From assembly GCA_016927595.1 (NCBI GenBank), contig JAFGMI010000012.1:1-64000 (forward strand): a stretch of 64,000 bases of DNA, in the 5' to 3' direction. Numbering within the stretch: position 1 is the stretch's first letter; every line of letters begins with the position of its first letter. The notes beneath the pieces are model-generated. The model was not told the origin of the DNA and made no database searches. It saw only the letters and a program-made list of their open reading frames with translations. Shown here one piece after another: positions 1-10,600 of the stretch. The translations under genes and the position numbers were made by a program. This DNA is from Melioribacteraceae bacterium. Lineage in GTDB: Bacteria > Bacteroidota > Ignavibacteria > Ignavibacteriales > Melioribacteraceae.

Positions 1-432
1 GATGATCCGTTTACAGAACCACCTGTGCTTGAAGAACTAAGAGCTCAGGGCTTATGGGGAGATCCCGGAACATTTAACCTGGCTACAAGTAAGGCTCATG
101 CACTTCTAAAATTTGTTGACGAGATCGGCACCGGTGTATATGATCAGAACGGTAACCTGCTTCCGGCTTCGTTCTCGCTGGATCAGAATTTTCCGAATCC
201 GTTCAATCCTAGTACGACAATCAGATTCCATGTTTCTGAAGTTACACCGGTTACTCTTAAAGTCTATGATGCCCTTGGTCAGCTTGTAAAAGTATTGATC
301 AACAATCAAACCATGTCCAGAGGTACACATATCGTAAACTGGAACGCAAATAATTTATCAAGCGGCGCTTATTTCTACAGTCTGGAAGCCGCTGGCAATG
401 TTGTAACGAAGAAGATGATGCTAGTTAAGTAA
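1..432 (+). CDS. C-terminal fragment of a T9SS-sorted secreted protein
   Basis: The reading frame is open from base 1, so only the last 143 residues are in the window. The final ~85 residues are a type IX secretion system type A sorting domain: the motif DQNFPNPFNPSTTIRF, then a beta-rich stretch with 'VYDALGQLV', 'LSSGAYFYSL' and a basic end 'KKMMLVK'. Such domains direct proteins across the outer membrane through T9SS and are removed or anchored at the surface (known for the family). What the upstream catalytic part is cannot be seen. A hairpin follows the stop codon, so this gene may end a separate transcription unit. Confidence 0.85.
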   Translation, partial: DDPFTEPPVLEELRAQGLWGDPGTFNLATSKAHALLKFVDEIGTGVYDQNGNLLPASFSLDQNFPNPFNPSTTIRFHVSEVTPVTLKVYDALGQLVKVLINNQTMSRGTHIVNWNANNLSSGAYFYSLEAAGNVVTKKMMLVK

Positions 433-447
433 TATTATTTCAGAACT

Positions 448-474
448 GAGGCAGTTCAAAATACGGGCTGCCTC
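448..474 (+). terminator. Hairpin after the T9SS-sorted gene, possible terminator
   Basis: A perfect 7-bp inverted repeat GAGGCAG / CTGCCTC with a 13-base loop lies 15 bases after the stop at 432. There is no clear T-run after it, so an intrinsic terminator is only a possibility. It separates the left-edge gene from the dehydrogenase at 504. Confidence 0.4.
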
Positions 475-503
475 GTATAAAAATGTAAATGAGGAAAACA
501 GAG

Positions 504-1457
504 ATGCGGGGAGCAGTATTACACGGCGCTCATGATTTTCGGATGGAGGATCTTGATACTCCGATTCTTAAAGAAAACGAATGTTTAGTGAATATAAAAG
601 CATGCGGCGTATGCCATTCGGAGATACATCAATGGGACAGAAAAATTGATGGTCTGGAATATCCCAGACATATCGGTCACGAAGTCTCAGGTGTAATTGA
701 AAATATCGGATCAAATATAACACGATTCAAAAAGGGTGACAGGGTAGCTGCCTGGGTAGACGGCAAAGGCTATGCCGAACAGGTTGCAGTGCAGGAAGAC
801 AGACTTTTTCCAATGAGCGACAGTTTGGAATTCAGACACGCAATACTGGAACCGGTTGCATGTACAACAAATGGTGTGATGCGTGCCAATATTCAATTGG
901 GCGATACCGTAGCTCTTGTCGGTACCGGATTTATGGGATTGATTCTTCTTCAGCAGATTAAACACGTTGGAGCATCGAAAATAATAGCTATTGATATCAG
1001 AGATGAAATGCTCTCTGTTGCCGGTAAACTGGGTGCTGATGTTTTGTTAAATCCTTTGCGGGATAATATAGAAGCTGTTATTAAAGATTTAACCAACGGC
1101 AGGGGAGTTGACGTAAGTTTTGAAATCGGTGGTTTGCAGACAACTTTGGATTCAGCTGCTGATATCACAAGAATGGAAGGCAAGCTGGTAATTTTCGGAT
1201 ATCATCCCGGCGAAAGAATTATAAAAGATTTGGGCTATTGGAACTGGATGGCATTTGACATCATCAACGCACATTTCAGAAATCTGGATACAATTTTGAA
1301 AGGCTCGCGTATCGGGATGGAAATGATCAATGCTGGTAAGATAAATATGGAAGTGCTCATTACACATACAATGCCGCTGGAAGAGATTAATAAAGCATTT
1401 GAGATTTCAAAGAACAAACCGGAAGGTTTTATTAAATCTGTGGTAATAAACGAGTAA
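504..1457 (+). CDS. Zinc-type alcohol/polyol dehydrogenase family protein
   Basis: A medium-chain dehydrogenase/reductase of about 317 residues. It has the GroES-like N-terminal domain with catalytic-zinc motifs ('CGVCHSEIHQW' and 'HIGHEVSG') and a Rossmann domain with 'VALVGTGFMG' (GxGxxG-type) followed by an acidic residue in 'IAIDIRD' that favours NAD(H). The four-cysteine structural-zinc lobe usual in ADHs is missing: after GHEVSG the chain goes straight to 'GDRVAAWVDGKGYAEQV'. I start at the ATG at 504, not 489, because GAGG at 491-494 gives a Shine-Dalgarno and 'MRGAVLHG' is the usual family start. It probably oxidises a sugar or polyol from the glycan locus; the substrate is not visible. 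Confidence 0.85.
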   Translation: MRGAVLHGAHDFRMEDLDTPILKENECLVNIKACGVCHSEIHQWDRKIDGLEYPRHIGHEVSGVIENIGSNITRFKKGDRVAAWVDGKGYAEQVAVQEDRLFPMSDSLEFRHAILEPVACTTNGVMRANIQLGDTVALVGTGFMGLILLQQIKHVGASKIIAIDIRDEMLSVAGKLGADVLLNPLRDNIEAVIKDLTNGRGVDVSFEIGGLQTTLDSAADITRMEGKLVIFGYHPGERIIKDLGYWNWMAFDIINAHFRNLDTILKGSRIGMEMINAGKINMEVLITHTMPLEEINKAFEISKNKPEGFIKSVVINE

Positions 1458-1493
1458 ATAAATAATAATACTAATAAGACTATAGTGATTGAT

Positions 1494-4379
1494 ATGAAAT
1501 TGAAAATCACAAATACGAACTGTAAATCGGGAATAATTATCGCTGCAATGCTCATGTTTATTATTCTGCAATCCATCGCGTATGCGGGTGGTAAACTGAT
1601 CGGCAAGGTTACCGATTCAAGCACCGGCGAAGAATTGTTCGGGGTTAATATAATACTTGTCGGAAGAGACCTGGGTGGTGCTACAGATATAGAAGGAGAC
1701 TATCTGATACTCAATATTCCGCCAGGAGTTTATGAGGTTAAAGCATCAATGATCGGCTTTCAGTCGGTAACTAAAACCAATGTTGAAATTAAGAACAACA
1801 ATACTACCTATCTCGACTTTTCACTCGCACCGTCTTCTATTGAACTGGGTGAAAGTGTTGTTGTAACTGCCGAAAGACCTTTGGTTGAAACTGATCTTAC
1901 ATCCACTAGGCATTTTGTATCGGCAGAAGAAATTTCTGCGCGTCCGACAGATCAGCTTATGACGGTGCTTACAACTCTTCCCGGCATTGATGTTAATTCC
2001 GGCGGCGAGCTTGTTGTAAGAAGGGGCACACTCGATCAGGTTGCATTTCTGATCGACGGCGTGAGAGCCAGAAATCCGCTCGATTTTCAGCCGTACACAA
2101 ATATAAATTTGTCTGCTATACAGGAACTGGAAATTATAACCGGGGGATTTAGCGCCGAGTACGGTGAGGCTCAGTCTGGTGTATTCAACATCATTACGAA
2201 AGAAGGTGGAAAGAATTTCGAAGCTTATGCGGAATTCAGGTACACTCCGCCGGGTCTTAAGCACTGGGGTACAGCATTATATGATTATTCAACTACAAAG
2301 TTTTGGGAGAATACACACGCCCGGCATCTGCAGTGGTGGATAGATAATCCTGACATGTGGGTTGATCCGAACGGAATATACGGAAATGATCCTGATGCCA
2401 TTTGGACACCTCAACAGGCTTATGATAATTATATTCAAACACATCAACCGGTCACGAACTATACCGATGAAGCAACTTATCAGACAGAAATATCTTTTGG
2501 CGGACCCCTGCCTGTAAAGAATATGAATTTCTTTTTCACAGGTAAAGTCAGAACCGCACCGCCCGTAAGCGGAAACAGCTATTACGACAGGGGATACTGG
2601 TACGACGGAACACTAAAACTTACTTACAAACTGAGCGATGCAATAAAACTTATTGCTTCCGGATTCTATAATTCATCTAAAACAAGCTATGGGATGGAAT
2701 ATCTTGCATTCGAAAACGGATTTGAAGATAAATACGCTTTATACGACTATGAAGGATTTCCGGAGAACAGTATAAATAGTCAGGCAATTAAAATGACTCA
2801 CGTGCTGAGCAGTACAACTTTCTACGAACTTCAGTTCTCAAGGACTTACCGTTACAGAAGCCAGTCCACTTTTCCCGGTGATGAAGATGGCTGGGAATCG
2901 GGTGAAATTGTTAAAGATTATCTCCGGGCTGTTGATGAGTTCGGCAATCCTATACCTGGTGCATACGATAATTATCTCGGTCTGCATACTACCGGGTACT
3001 ATTACAGAGGCGAAGACCATAATACGGATTTTACATTATCGGGTGACTTAACTTCGCAGATACAAAAGAAGTGGCAGCTCGAAGCCGGATTCGATCTGAC
3101 TTACTACAATCTTGACCGTTTTCAGGAGGGGAAAGCATATAGTATAGTTGAAGAAAAAGTTTATAATCCTTATGAAGGAAACATATACTGGCAGAATAAG
3201 CTGGAATTCGAAGGGTTAATTATGAATCTCGGACTTCGTTTTGATTTTTACAATCCTAATGATTTTGTTTATGCAAATAAATTCGATCCCTTTGATCAAA
3301 TTAATGATGAAGAGGGAGCTGATGCAGAAACTTCTAAGGAAAAAACAAATATTACCGGTCAGCTTTCACCAAGGATTGGTATATCGCATCCTATATCCGA
3401 CAAAACGGTGCTGCATTTTTCGTATGGTCATTTTTTCCAGAGAGCACCTTTTGGTGATTACGGTGAAGGCACGGGGTCAAGCACACCTGGTCAAACGGTC
3501 ACCGGTATTCTTAATACATATCTGGTACAGAATGATGACGGTACAACTACTCCGTACAATCTTGGAAACAGAAATCTTAAACCGCGTAAGACAGTTCAGT
3601 ACGAGCTTGGCGTTGAACACAATCTTGGCGGTATTGTTACGAATATAACCGCCTTCTATAAAGATTACACAAATAACATACGGACAGTGACAGTATTTAC
3701 AGATGATGGCAGCTCTTATCTCACAACAGGCAACTCGAATTACTCCGATTCTAAAGGTGTTGAAATCGCAATACGTAAACCGCTTTCAGGATTGTGGGGA
3801 GGTTATCTGAATTATTCCTGGAGTACGGGAATTGCCGGAAGATCCGGTGATCCCGATGTTATAGCCTCTCCTAACTCGGGTGTTCAGACCAGAGTAACTG
3901 ATTACACAGGTGATTTTATACTCTATGATCCTTCCCGACTGAAATTCGGTTTGGTATTCAATGTACCCCGGGATTTCGGTTTTCTTTACAGCGCCTTGTC
4001 CGATATGCAGATATCTTTGGATTATTCGGTCTACTATCCGCACGAACAGATTATACCGGATAATTTTTCCTTCGGCGGAAAATCGTTCATGAGATATGCT
4101 TATAAGAATGCTCTGATAAGACTGCGCAAACAGTTCAACTTCGAAGGCTTCAACTGTGCCTTCTTTGTTGAGGTTCATAACGCGTTTAACGATAAACATA
4201 TTAATTTGAGTCTTATCAATTCATCAACGGCATCGCTTGAAGATCAGGCTGAATTTATAAACTCAAATTTCACAGTATTTCCAGAAGAACGTCCTAATGG
4301 CGGAGCATTCCCTAATGTAATACAATATCAAAACTATCCAAGATCATTTGTATTTGGTGTTTCAGTAGGAATACTTTAA
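1494..4379 (+). CDS. TonB-dependent outer-membrane receptor with carboxypeptidase-like domain
   Basis: About 961 residues. Signal peptide 'IIIAAMLMFIILQSIAYA', then a carboxypeptidase-regulatory-like beta-sandwich ('GKLIGKVTDSSTGEELFGVNI', roughly residues 30-115), a plug domain ('VAFLIDGVRARNPLDFQ', 'EIITGGFSAEYGEAQSG') and a long beta-barrel ending in an aromatic-rich strand. Such receptors import large substrates across the outer membrane using TonB energy. It opens the sugar locus and is followed by a secreted FlgD-Ig-type protein and a PorV-like protein, but there is no SusD partner, so it is not a classic SusCD pair. The first possible codon is a GTG at 1485; the ATG at 1494 gives a cleaner signal peptide. 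The substrate is likely an oligosaccharide (inference). Confidence 0.88.
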   Translation: MKLKITNTNCKSGIIIAAMLMFIILQSIAYAGGKLIGKVTDSSTGEELFGVNIILVGRDLGGATDIEGDYLILNIPPGVYEVKASMIGFQSVTKTNVEIKNNNTTYLDFSLAPSSIELGESVVVTAERPLVETDLTSTRHFVSAEEISARPTDQLMTVLTTLPGIDVNSGGELVVRRGTLDQVAFLIDGVRARNPLDFQPYTNINLSAIQELEIITGGFSAEYGEAQSGVFNIITKEGGKNFEAYAEFRYTPPGLKHWGTALYDYSTTKFWENTHARHLQWWIDNPDMWVDPNGIYGNDPDAIWTPQQAYDNYIQTHQPVTNYTDEATYQTEISFGGPLPVKNMNFFFTGKVRTAPPVSGNSYYDRGYWYDGTLKLTYKLSDAIKLIASGFYNSSKTSYGMEYLAFENGFEDKYALYDYEGFPENSINSQAIKMTHVLSSTTFYELQFSRTYRYRSQSTFPGDEDGWESGEIVKDYLRAVDEFGNPIPGAYDNYLGLHTTGYYYRGEDHNTDFTLSGDLTSQIQKKWQLEAGFDLTYYNLDRFQEGKAYSIVEEKVYNPYEGNIYWQNKLEFEGLIMNLGLRFDFYNPNDFVYANKFDPFDQINDEEGADAETSKEKTNITGQLSPRIGISHPISDKTVLHFSYGHFFQRAPFGDYGEGTGSSTPGQTVTGILNTYLVQNDDGTTTPYNLGNRNLKPRKTVQYELGVEHNLGGIVTNITAFYKDYTNNIRTVTVFTDDGSSYLTTGNSNYSDSKGVEIAIRKPLSGLWGGYLNYSWSTGIAGRSGDPDVIASPNSGVQTRVTDYTGDFILYDPSRLKFGLVFNVPRDFGFLYSALSDMQISLDYSVYYPHEQIIPDNFSFGGKSFMRYAYKNALIRLRKQFNFEGFNCAFFVEVHNAFNDKHINLSLINSSTASLEDQAEFINSNFTVFPEERPNGGAFPNVIQYQNYPRSFVFGVSVGIL

Positions 4380-4407
4380 TAAAACTTTGATGGAGAATTA
4401 TTCGGAA

Positions 4408-6618
4408 ATGAAAATAAGAAAAACATTTGCTTCGATTATAATATTTATGTTACTTGTAGTCACGTTCACAGATTTGTACCCCCAGAAACATCTTGTAACT
4501 CATACCAGAGGTAAACTGTGGGAAACAATAAACAGTGACGGTCTGATAGGTCATGGCGGCGCCTGGGATTATGAAGAAGTGACAGGTATAGGATTTTATC
4601 CGGGTTTTCCGGACTTTTATTTTCCAAACGATGAAGAACTTGCGAATTCTCCTGATAAAGTTACAAACGCAAATTTTCATAATTTCAGAAGCGGTCCCTG
4701 GATAATAGCAAAAGATCTGCAGTCTCTTGAACCGCCGGATTTCGCACCCAAACCCAAGGAGTATCTGGTTTACCACTCGTCTATGACTTTCAAAAACCGG
4801 GGAACTATTGCCAGTTACTCACCATTTGAGTCCACTATTAATTATATAGGTACTCCTGGTTTCAACCCTGAACTACCGGAAGAGATGCATTATACAACAA
4901 TACCAACCGTTATGGGCATAACGGTTAAACAGAGATCTTATGCCTGGAGCTTTCCTGGTTTCAGTGATTTTATAGTATATGATTATGTATTTGTCAATAC
5001 AGGCGAAATGGTTATCCCATCACTTAACAGCATTAGAAATCATCAGCAGACATTAAATGAAGTCTGGCTGGTTTTCCATTCGGGTATTTCAGTCTCCACA
5101 AAAGGTACATTGAACTTCCATTACGAAACAGGGCAGTTCATTGAATCAGCAGCACCAGCAGGCGGTTTCGGCGGTTATGGTCAGAAACCGGGATCGGATG
5201 TTTACGCAATTGAGAATCAGGATGCAGGCGATGGTAAAGGTCTGCTTTATTACAGCAGGGATTATAATGGTGGTCGTGAACCTGTTCCGTGGGATAAGTG
5301 GGCTATAAAGAAGAATTGGCAATCTTTGCTGAGGCTTAATCCGGATTGGGCTCCTGAACTTCAGGATCCGGCATGCTTTGGTTTTACGTTCCTTTACAGG
5401 ACACCGCCGCAGGACGCAGCTAGCTTTGACCCATACGATGCAGACCCAACTCACTTTAGTGTATACAGCGATGAGGGCGACAGTTTCAACGGAAAAAGCC
5501 TGGATTTTAACGAGTACTTTGGATTCAATTCCTACAATGAGAAATTTTTCTATGATTTTATAAAGCACGATTTCCTGCGGGAGAACGACGGTAAACTATA
5601 CGGTTGGTATACATCGTCGTTTGGTCCTTACACGCTTGCACCGGGGGATTCAGTTAGACTTATTGTCGCTGAAATAGCCGGACAGATGGATCTTAAACAG
5701 GTTGCAATGGGAGATCCGGAACACCATTTCCCTGATAGCTCGATTGCAGCAATCAGACGAAATGCAGAGGCAGTAAGAAAAGCCATAAGCTGGGGATATG
5801 GAGCCAGAGTAAACGGTATGGAGATAGTTGCGGATGTACCTGAATCACCGCCGGCTCCGAACTGTACTGCAACCAATGCCTCGGTGGCTTCAGATACTGC
5901 AATAATTGCAATCCGATGGGATAGACTATCTGAAGAAACGACATTTACCGACAGATCAGGACAGGTGTTTTTTGACGGAGCAACCGATGTAAGCGGATAC
6001 AGGGTTTACAAGGGATCTGACGAAAGAGGTATATGGGATCTCTTAATCGATATACCGAGAACAGAATTTGAGAAATACTGGAATCCCGAACTTAATTTGT
6101 ATGAATATTTTGATAAGGACCTGCAGTTCGGCTTCGGATTTTATTACTATGTTCAGGCTTATAATTCAAATCCAAAACCGTGGACTTCGATAAACGGAAC
6201 TTTGGTTACCGACCTGCCGGAACTAAAAAGTGCCGACTACAACCGTTCTCAGAAAGTATCGGCTAAACCTGGTCCTGTTGATATCGAGGAAAAAGGATGG
6301 GGTGTTTTTGTTGCTCCTAATCCTTACATAGAAGGTGACTACGATTATAGTTTTATGGGATCCGATCCACGAAAGATTGAATTCAGAAGTCTGCCCGAAA
6401 AAGCTGTTATTAAAATATTTAATGTAGCAGGGGAATTGGTGAGAACACTGAAGCATGGACCTGATACATACGGTAATCTTTCCGGCAGTATTGAATGGGA
6501 TCAGAAATCAAACTCCGGTCTGCTCGTCGCTCCCGGGCTGTATATATACGTTGTGGAATCAGAAACAGAGGGAACGGAAGGCAGCAGGACAAACGGCAAA
6601 CTAATGATTATACGATAA
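4408..6618 (+). CDS. Secreted protein with C-terminal FlgD/T9SS-type Ig domain, function unknown
   Basis: About 736 residues. The signal peptide ('IRKTFASIIIFMLLVVTFTD') is best placed with the ATG at 4408; ATG 4390 and TTG 4387 are alternatives. The middle is rich in aromatic residues and glycine with no motif I can assign. Residues near 530-600 look like a fibronectin-type segment ('VSGYRVYKGSDERG'). The last ~90 residues resemble the FlgD Ig-like/T9SS-associated domain ('VFVAPNPY', 'VIKIFNVAGELVRTL', 'LVAPGLYIYVVESE'). It sits directly between the TonB receptor and the PorV-like gene, so the three probably work together at the cell surface. It does not look like SusD. Role unknown. Confidence 0.7.
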   Translation: MKIRKTFASIIIFMLLVVTFTDLYPQKHLVTHTRGKLWETINSDGLIGHGGAWDYEEVTGIGFYPGFPDFYFPNDEELANSPDKVTNANFHNFRSGPWIIAKDLQSLEPPDFAPKPKEYLVYHSSMTFKNRGTIASYSPFESTINYIGTPGFNPELPEEMHYTTIPTVMGITVKQRSYAWSFPGFSDFIVYDYVFVNTGEMVIPSLNSIRNHQQTLNEVWLVFHSGISVSTKGTLNFHYETGQFIESAAPAGGFGGYGQKPGSDVYAIENQDAGDGKGLLYYSRDYNGGREPVPWDKWAIKKNWQSLLRLNPDWAPELQDPACFGFTFLYRTPPQDAASFDPYDADPTHFSVYSDEGDSFNGKSLDFNEYFGFNSYNEKFFYDFIKHDFLRENDGKLYGWYTSSFGPYTLAPGDSVRLIVAEIAGQMDLKQVAMGDPEHHFPDSSIAAIRRNAEAVRKAISWGYGARVNGMEIVADVPESPPAPNCTATNASVASDTAIIAIRWDRLSEETTFTDRSGQVFFDGATDVSGYRVYKGSDERGIWDLLIDIPRTEFEKYWNPELNLYEYFDKDLQFGFGFYYYVQAYNSNPKPWTSINGTLVTDLPELKSADYNRSQKVSAKPGPVDIEEKGWGVFVAPNPYIEGDYDYSFMGSDPRKIEFRSLPEKAVIKIFNVAGELVRTLKHGPDTYGNLSGSIEWDQKSNSGLLVAPGLYIYVVESETEGTEGSRTNGKLMIIR

Positions 6619-6647
6619 ATATGAGAAAAGTTTTTTACGGAGGAAAT

Positions 6648-7628
6648 TTGAAAAAGTTAATAATCATATTATTACTTTTAAGTTTTATTACTCCCCTGAA
6701 CGCACAGTTTAACAAGGTTGGCAGAACATCGCTTCAGTTCTTGAAGATTGGAGTCGGAGGCAGGGAATCGGCTATGGGAGAAGCATGTATAGCCAATCCC
6801 CAGAACATCAACTCCCTGTTCTGGAATCCTGCGGGTTTAACCCAGCTTGAAAACTTCCAGGTATCGTTTCATTACACCAAGTGGTTTATAGATCTTGGCG
6901 TCATAGGTGCGGCAGCCGGAGTAAACCTTGGCGATTTTGGAGTAATTGCACTGAACTATATTTATCTCGATTACGGTAACCTTGAGGAAGCTCTGGTTAC
7001 CAGTCCAACCGGGGGTCTTGATACGCGCACTGGAAGAAACTTTACCGGTAAGGACATGTCGCTGGGATTTGCATACGCGAAAAAGTTTACCGATAAATTG
7101 TCCATTGGCGTTAACCTTCGATATCTGCGTGAGGATCTGTTCAGGTACTCTACGGATCTAATTAGTTTCGATGTAGGCAGTTTCTATGATACCGGATGGA
7201 AGGGAATCAGACTGGCAATGAGCGCTCAAAACTTCTCTACTCAGGCCAGATGGCTTCATACCGGGGAGAAAGCCCGCCAGACTTATGAGCTGCCTCTGCT
7301 ATTCAGGATAGGGTGGTCTATCGATTTAATGGGTGGTGAAGACGTTTTTCTTGGAGGTGACCCAAAGCAGCACAAACTGACGATGAATATGGATGCTATT
7401 CATTCGAATGATTATGCCGAAAGACTGAACATCGGTATTGAATACGTGTTTTTAAGCAGATTCTTTCTTAGAGGCGGTTATAGATTTAATGTTGATGAGG
7501 GAGAATTATCGGCCGGAATTGGTATGAATGCAAACGTTTCCGATTACATTATTCAATTTGACTATTCATATACTGAATATGATTTTCTGGATTCACCTCA
7601 TAGATTTTCATTATTGTTTTCGTTTTAA
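6648..7628 (+). CDS. PorV/PorQ-family outer-membrane protein
   Basis: About 326 residues. It carries the family signature just after the signal peptide: 'TSLQFLKIGVGGRESAMGEA' followed by 'NSLFWNPAGL', then a beta-barrel pattern ending 'HRFSLLFSF'. PorV shuttles T9SS cargo or binds its sorting domains at the outer membrane (known for the family). The TTG at 6648 is preferred because a strong GGAGG at 6639-6643 precedes it and the product begins with a clean signal peptide 'MKKLIIILLLLSFITPLNAQ'. The ATG at 6621, 27 bases upstream, has no such site. It is the third member of the receptor/secreted-protein/PorV trio. Confidence 0.8.
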   Translation: MKKLIIILLLLSFITPLNAQFNKVGRTSLQFLKIGVGGRESAMGEACIANPQNINSLFWNPAGLTQLENFQVSFHYTKWFIDLGVIGAAAGVNLGDFGVIALNYIYLDYGNLEEALVTSPTGGLDTRTGRNFTGKDMSLGFAYAKKFTDKLSIGVNLRYLREDLFRYSTDLISFDVGSFYDTGWKGIRLAMSAQNFSTQARWLHTGEKARQTYELPLLFRIGWSIDLMGGEDVFLGGDPKQHKLTMNMDAIHSNDYAERLNIGIEYVFLSRFFLRGGYRFNVDEGELSAGIGMNANVSDYIIQFDYSYTEYDFLDSPHRFSLLFSF

Positions 7629-7694
7629 TTTTTTATGCAGTGAATTGTTACAATAAATTATTCTTTAATAAATATTGATGGTAAAGGGGTTTTT

Positions 7695-10600
7695 ATGGCG
7701 TTCTCCAGGTTATTTCTTGATGGTGAAAATTTAACGAAAGATAATTTCAGGAATCCACCGAAAAAAATGGGAATACTTCCGTTCTGGTTCTGGAACGGTG
7801 AAATGGATGAAATGGAAATGATATGGCAGTTGAAAGAGTACAAAGATAAAGGCATTGAAGGGTTGTTCCTTCACGGGAGATTCGGCGAATCAATCGGTTA
7901 TTTGTCGGATGTATGGATGGAAAGAGCAAAACACGCCGTTAAAACTGCTAGAGAAATAGGCATTGATATATGGATATATGACGAGATGAACTGGCCCAGC
8001 GGTACAGCTTACCGGTCTGTTCCAAAAAATAATCCGAAACACCGGCAGAAATATCTTGAAATGGTTGCGCTTCCGGTACCCGGACCTCTGTTCACGTTTC
8101 TGGAAGCAACCGACGATAGATATGTGAATACCGGCGATTCCAAACCTATTGCAGCGTTCGCATGCAGCGAAGAAGAATTTAACTCGGGTATTAAATCACT
8201 GCTTGATCTTATGCCCAATCTTTCATTTAATGCAGTGCTTCCATGGGAAGCTCCCGAAGGAAATTGGAGACTTCTGTATTTTCTTGAAAAAGAAATAGAC
8301 TATCATATAGACACATTGAATCCGGAGTCGACGAAATTATTTCTCGACAGTACACATGAGAAGTATAAAAAAGCCGTGGGAGAAGAATTCGGTAAAGTTG
8401 TTCCCGGATTTTATACTGACGAACCGGCTATGCATTATTATCATGTAGGAATGCAAAACCAGGTTATTCCCTGGACAAGCAAAATGTTCAAAATTTTCCG
8501 TGAAAGAAGGGGTTACGATCTTAAGCCTGTGTTACCCGCACTTTTCCTTGACATGGGTGCATTAACTGCAAAAACACGTTACGATTTCTGGCTTTCACTT
8601 ACCGAGCAGTATTCCGAATCTTATTATGAACAGATTCACAACTGGTGCGAAAAAAACGGGGTCCTCTTTACAGGGCATCTGCTTGGCGAGGAATGGATCT
8701 GGATGCATGCAAGGTGCGAGGGGAATATCTTCAAACATTTGAAACATATGCATGTAACCGGCGTTGATCATCTCTATCCCGTTATCGGTAATAAGGAGAG
8801 AGCTGACCAGCATGTGGCTATCAAAATAGCCAGCTCAGCAGCCCACCATTACGGCAGTAACAGATTACTATGCGAATCAATGGGAGGTACATACTGGGAT
8901 TGTTCACTCGAAAGAATGAAATGGATTGCAAACTGGGAGTATGTACTTGGTGTAAATATTTTTAATAATCATGGATATCACTATTCGATTGAAGGTGAAA
9001 GAAAACGCGATTGGCCGCCCTCACAGTTTTATCATCATACCTGGTGGAAATATTACGGACAGTTTACAGATTATATGTCCAGATTAGGTCATGTTCTGAC
9101 AGGCGGTAAACATGTTGCAAAAGTTCTTATGTTGTATCCGATCAACACTGCATGGACCAATTACAAACCGAGCGGACCAACCGATATATTTAACACAATG
9201 CAGGCTGATTTCAATTACTTAACGGATGCATTGCTGAGACTCCATTACGATTTTGATTATACTGATGAAGATATTCTTGCCGGTGCTACCGTAGAGGACG
9301 GAAAAATTAAGATTAACGATGAGGAATATTCCGTTTTCATACTTCCGCCTGTTACTCATATTCAGTCTGATGCTTTTAATTTATTGAAAGAATTTGTAGA
9401 ACAGGGTGGAAATCTTATAGGTTGCACTTTTATTCCTGTTGAACTGCTGAACTCGTACAAAAAAGAAGATAAAAAAGTAATATCGGACCTCTTTGGTACC
9501 GACTGTGAAAAACTACTCGGGAAATACAAATCGGTTAAAAATCCAAAGCTGCATCATCACACTACAAAGGGTAATGTATTCGTGATTCAGAGTTCAGGAC
9601 TAAGTGATTTCAGGTCCGAGGAACTATTGAAGGAAACACTTGATAAATCAATCACCCCCGACGTGACAATTGATAATGAAAACATCTTTTATCTTCACAG
9701 AGTAAAGGACGGCAGAGATGTTTACTTCTTTGTAAATACACCGCAGATAGATCAGGGAAGAGTAGAAATAACTTTTGAAAAACCCGGGAGTCCCGGTTTA
9801 TGGGATCCCAACACGGGTGAAATTAAATCTATAAATGTTTTTAAAATAGAAAACAACCGGCTGGTACTTTCGCTTGATTTCCCGGCAGCCGAAGCAAGGA
9901 TAGTAATAATTGATAATGATCTGCCGGGGGAATATGTGGAAGAAACCAATCTTGAATTTGTAAAACTGGCTGATGGCATTGTATCGGGTGTATTGAATGG
10001 AAGCGGTTCTGAGCCTTATGCTGTAGTCAATTCTGAAGGGAAGAAAAAAAGAGCCTCTGCGACACAACATGATAGTAATGATGTTATAAATCTCGGTACT
10101 GAATTTCAGTATGAGTTGGATGACAAAAATGTTCTGCTCATAAACCGATGGAAGATGTCTCCGCCGGAAATGAAAGTGAATCCTGAAGAGGTAATAAAAA
10201 ATTACTTCGACGATTCGGACTGGCTTGATGTTACGATGGGTGCCTGGGAAATGCAGCTGTCTCAGGAGCGGGATGAGGAGATTTATCCTGTAAGACTCTG
10301 GTACAGAACCTCCTTTGAAGCTGAACATCTTCCTGAATCAGTTAAATTACTTATTGATGGGTTCAGCGGAAAGGATTATCTGCTTTTCATCAATGGTGAA
10401 AGTGTACAGGATAAGGGTACCCGTAGCAAACTTGACGCCGAAATAAAGGAGATTGAAATACGTTCGTATATGACAAAGGGGTTAAATCGTATAGTCGTAA
10501 GACTTGATGTCACAAGGCGTACAGACGGTATTCTTGATTTGCTGAAAATACTAGGTGATTTCGAGCTTCTGCAAAATGAAGGTTCTTACAGGATGATAAG

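Noticed and set aside
4408-6618. SusD-like glycan-binding lipoprotein
   Set aside because: No lipobox and no SusD-type TPR pattern; the C-terminus is a FlgD/T9SS-type Ig domain.
9798-10328. Minus-strand open frame of 176 codons inside the GH106-like gene
   Set aside because: Antisense shadow of a strong gene with low-complexity composition and no ribosome site or homology signal.
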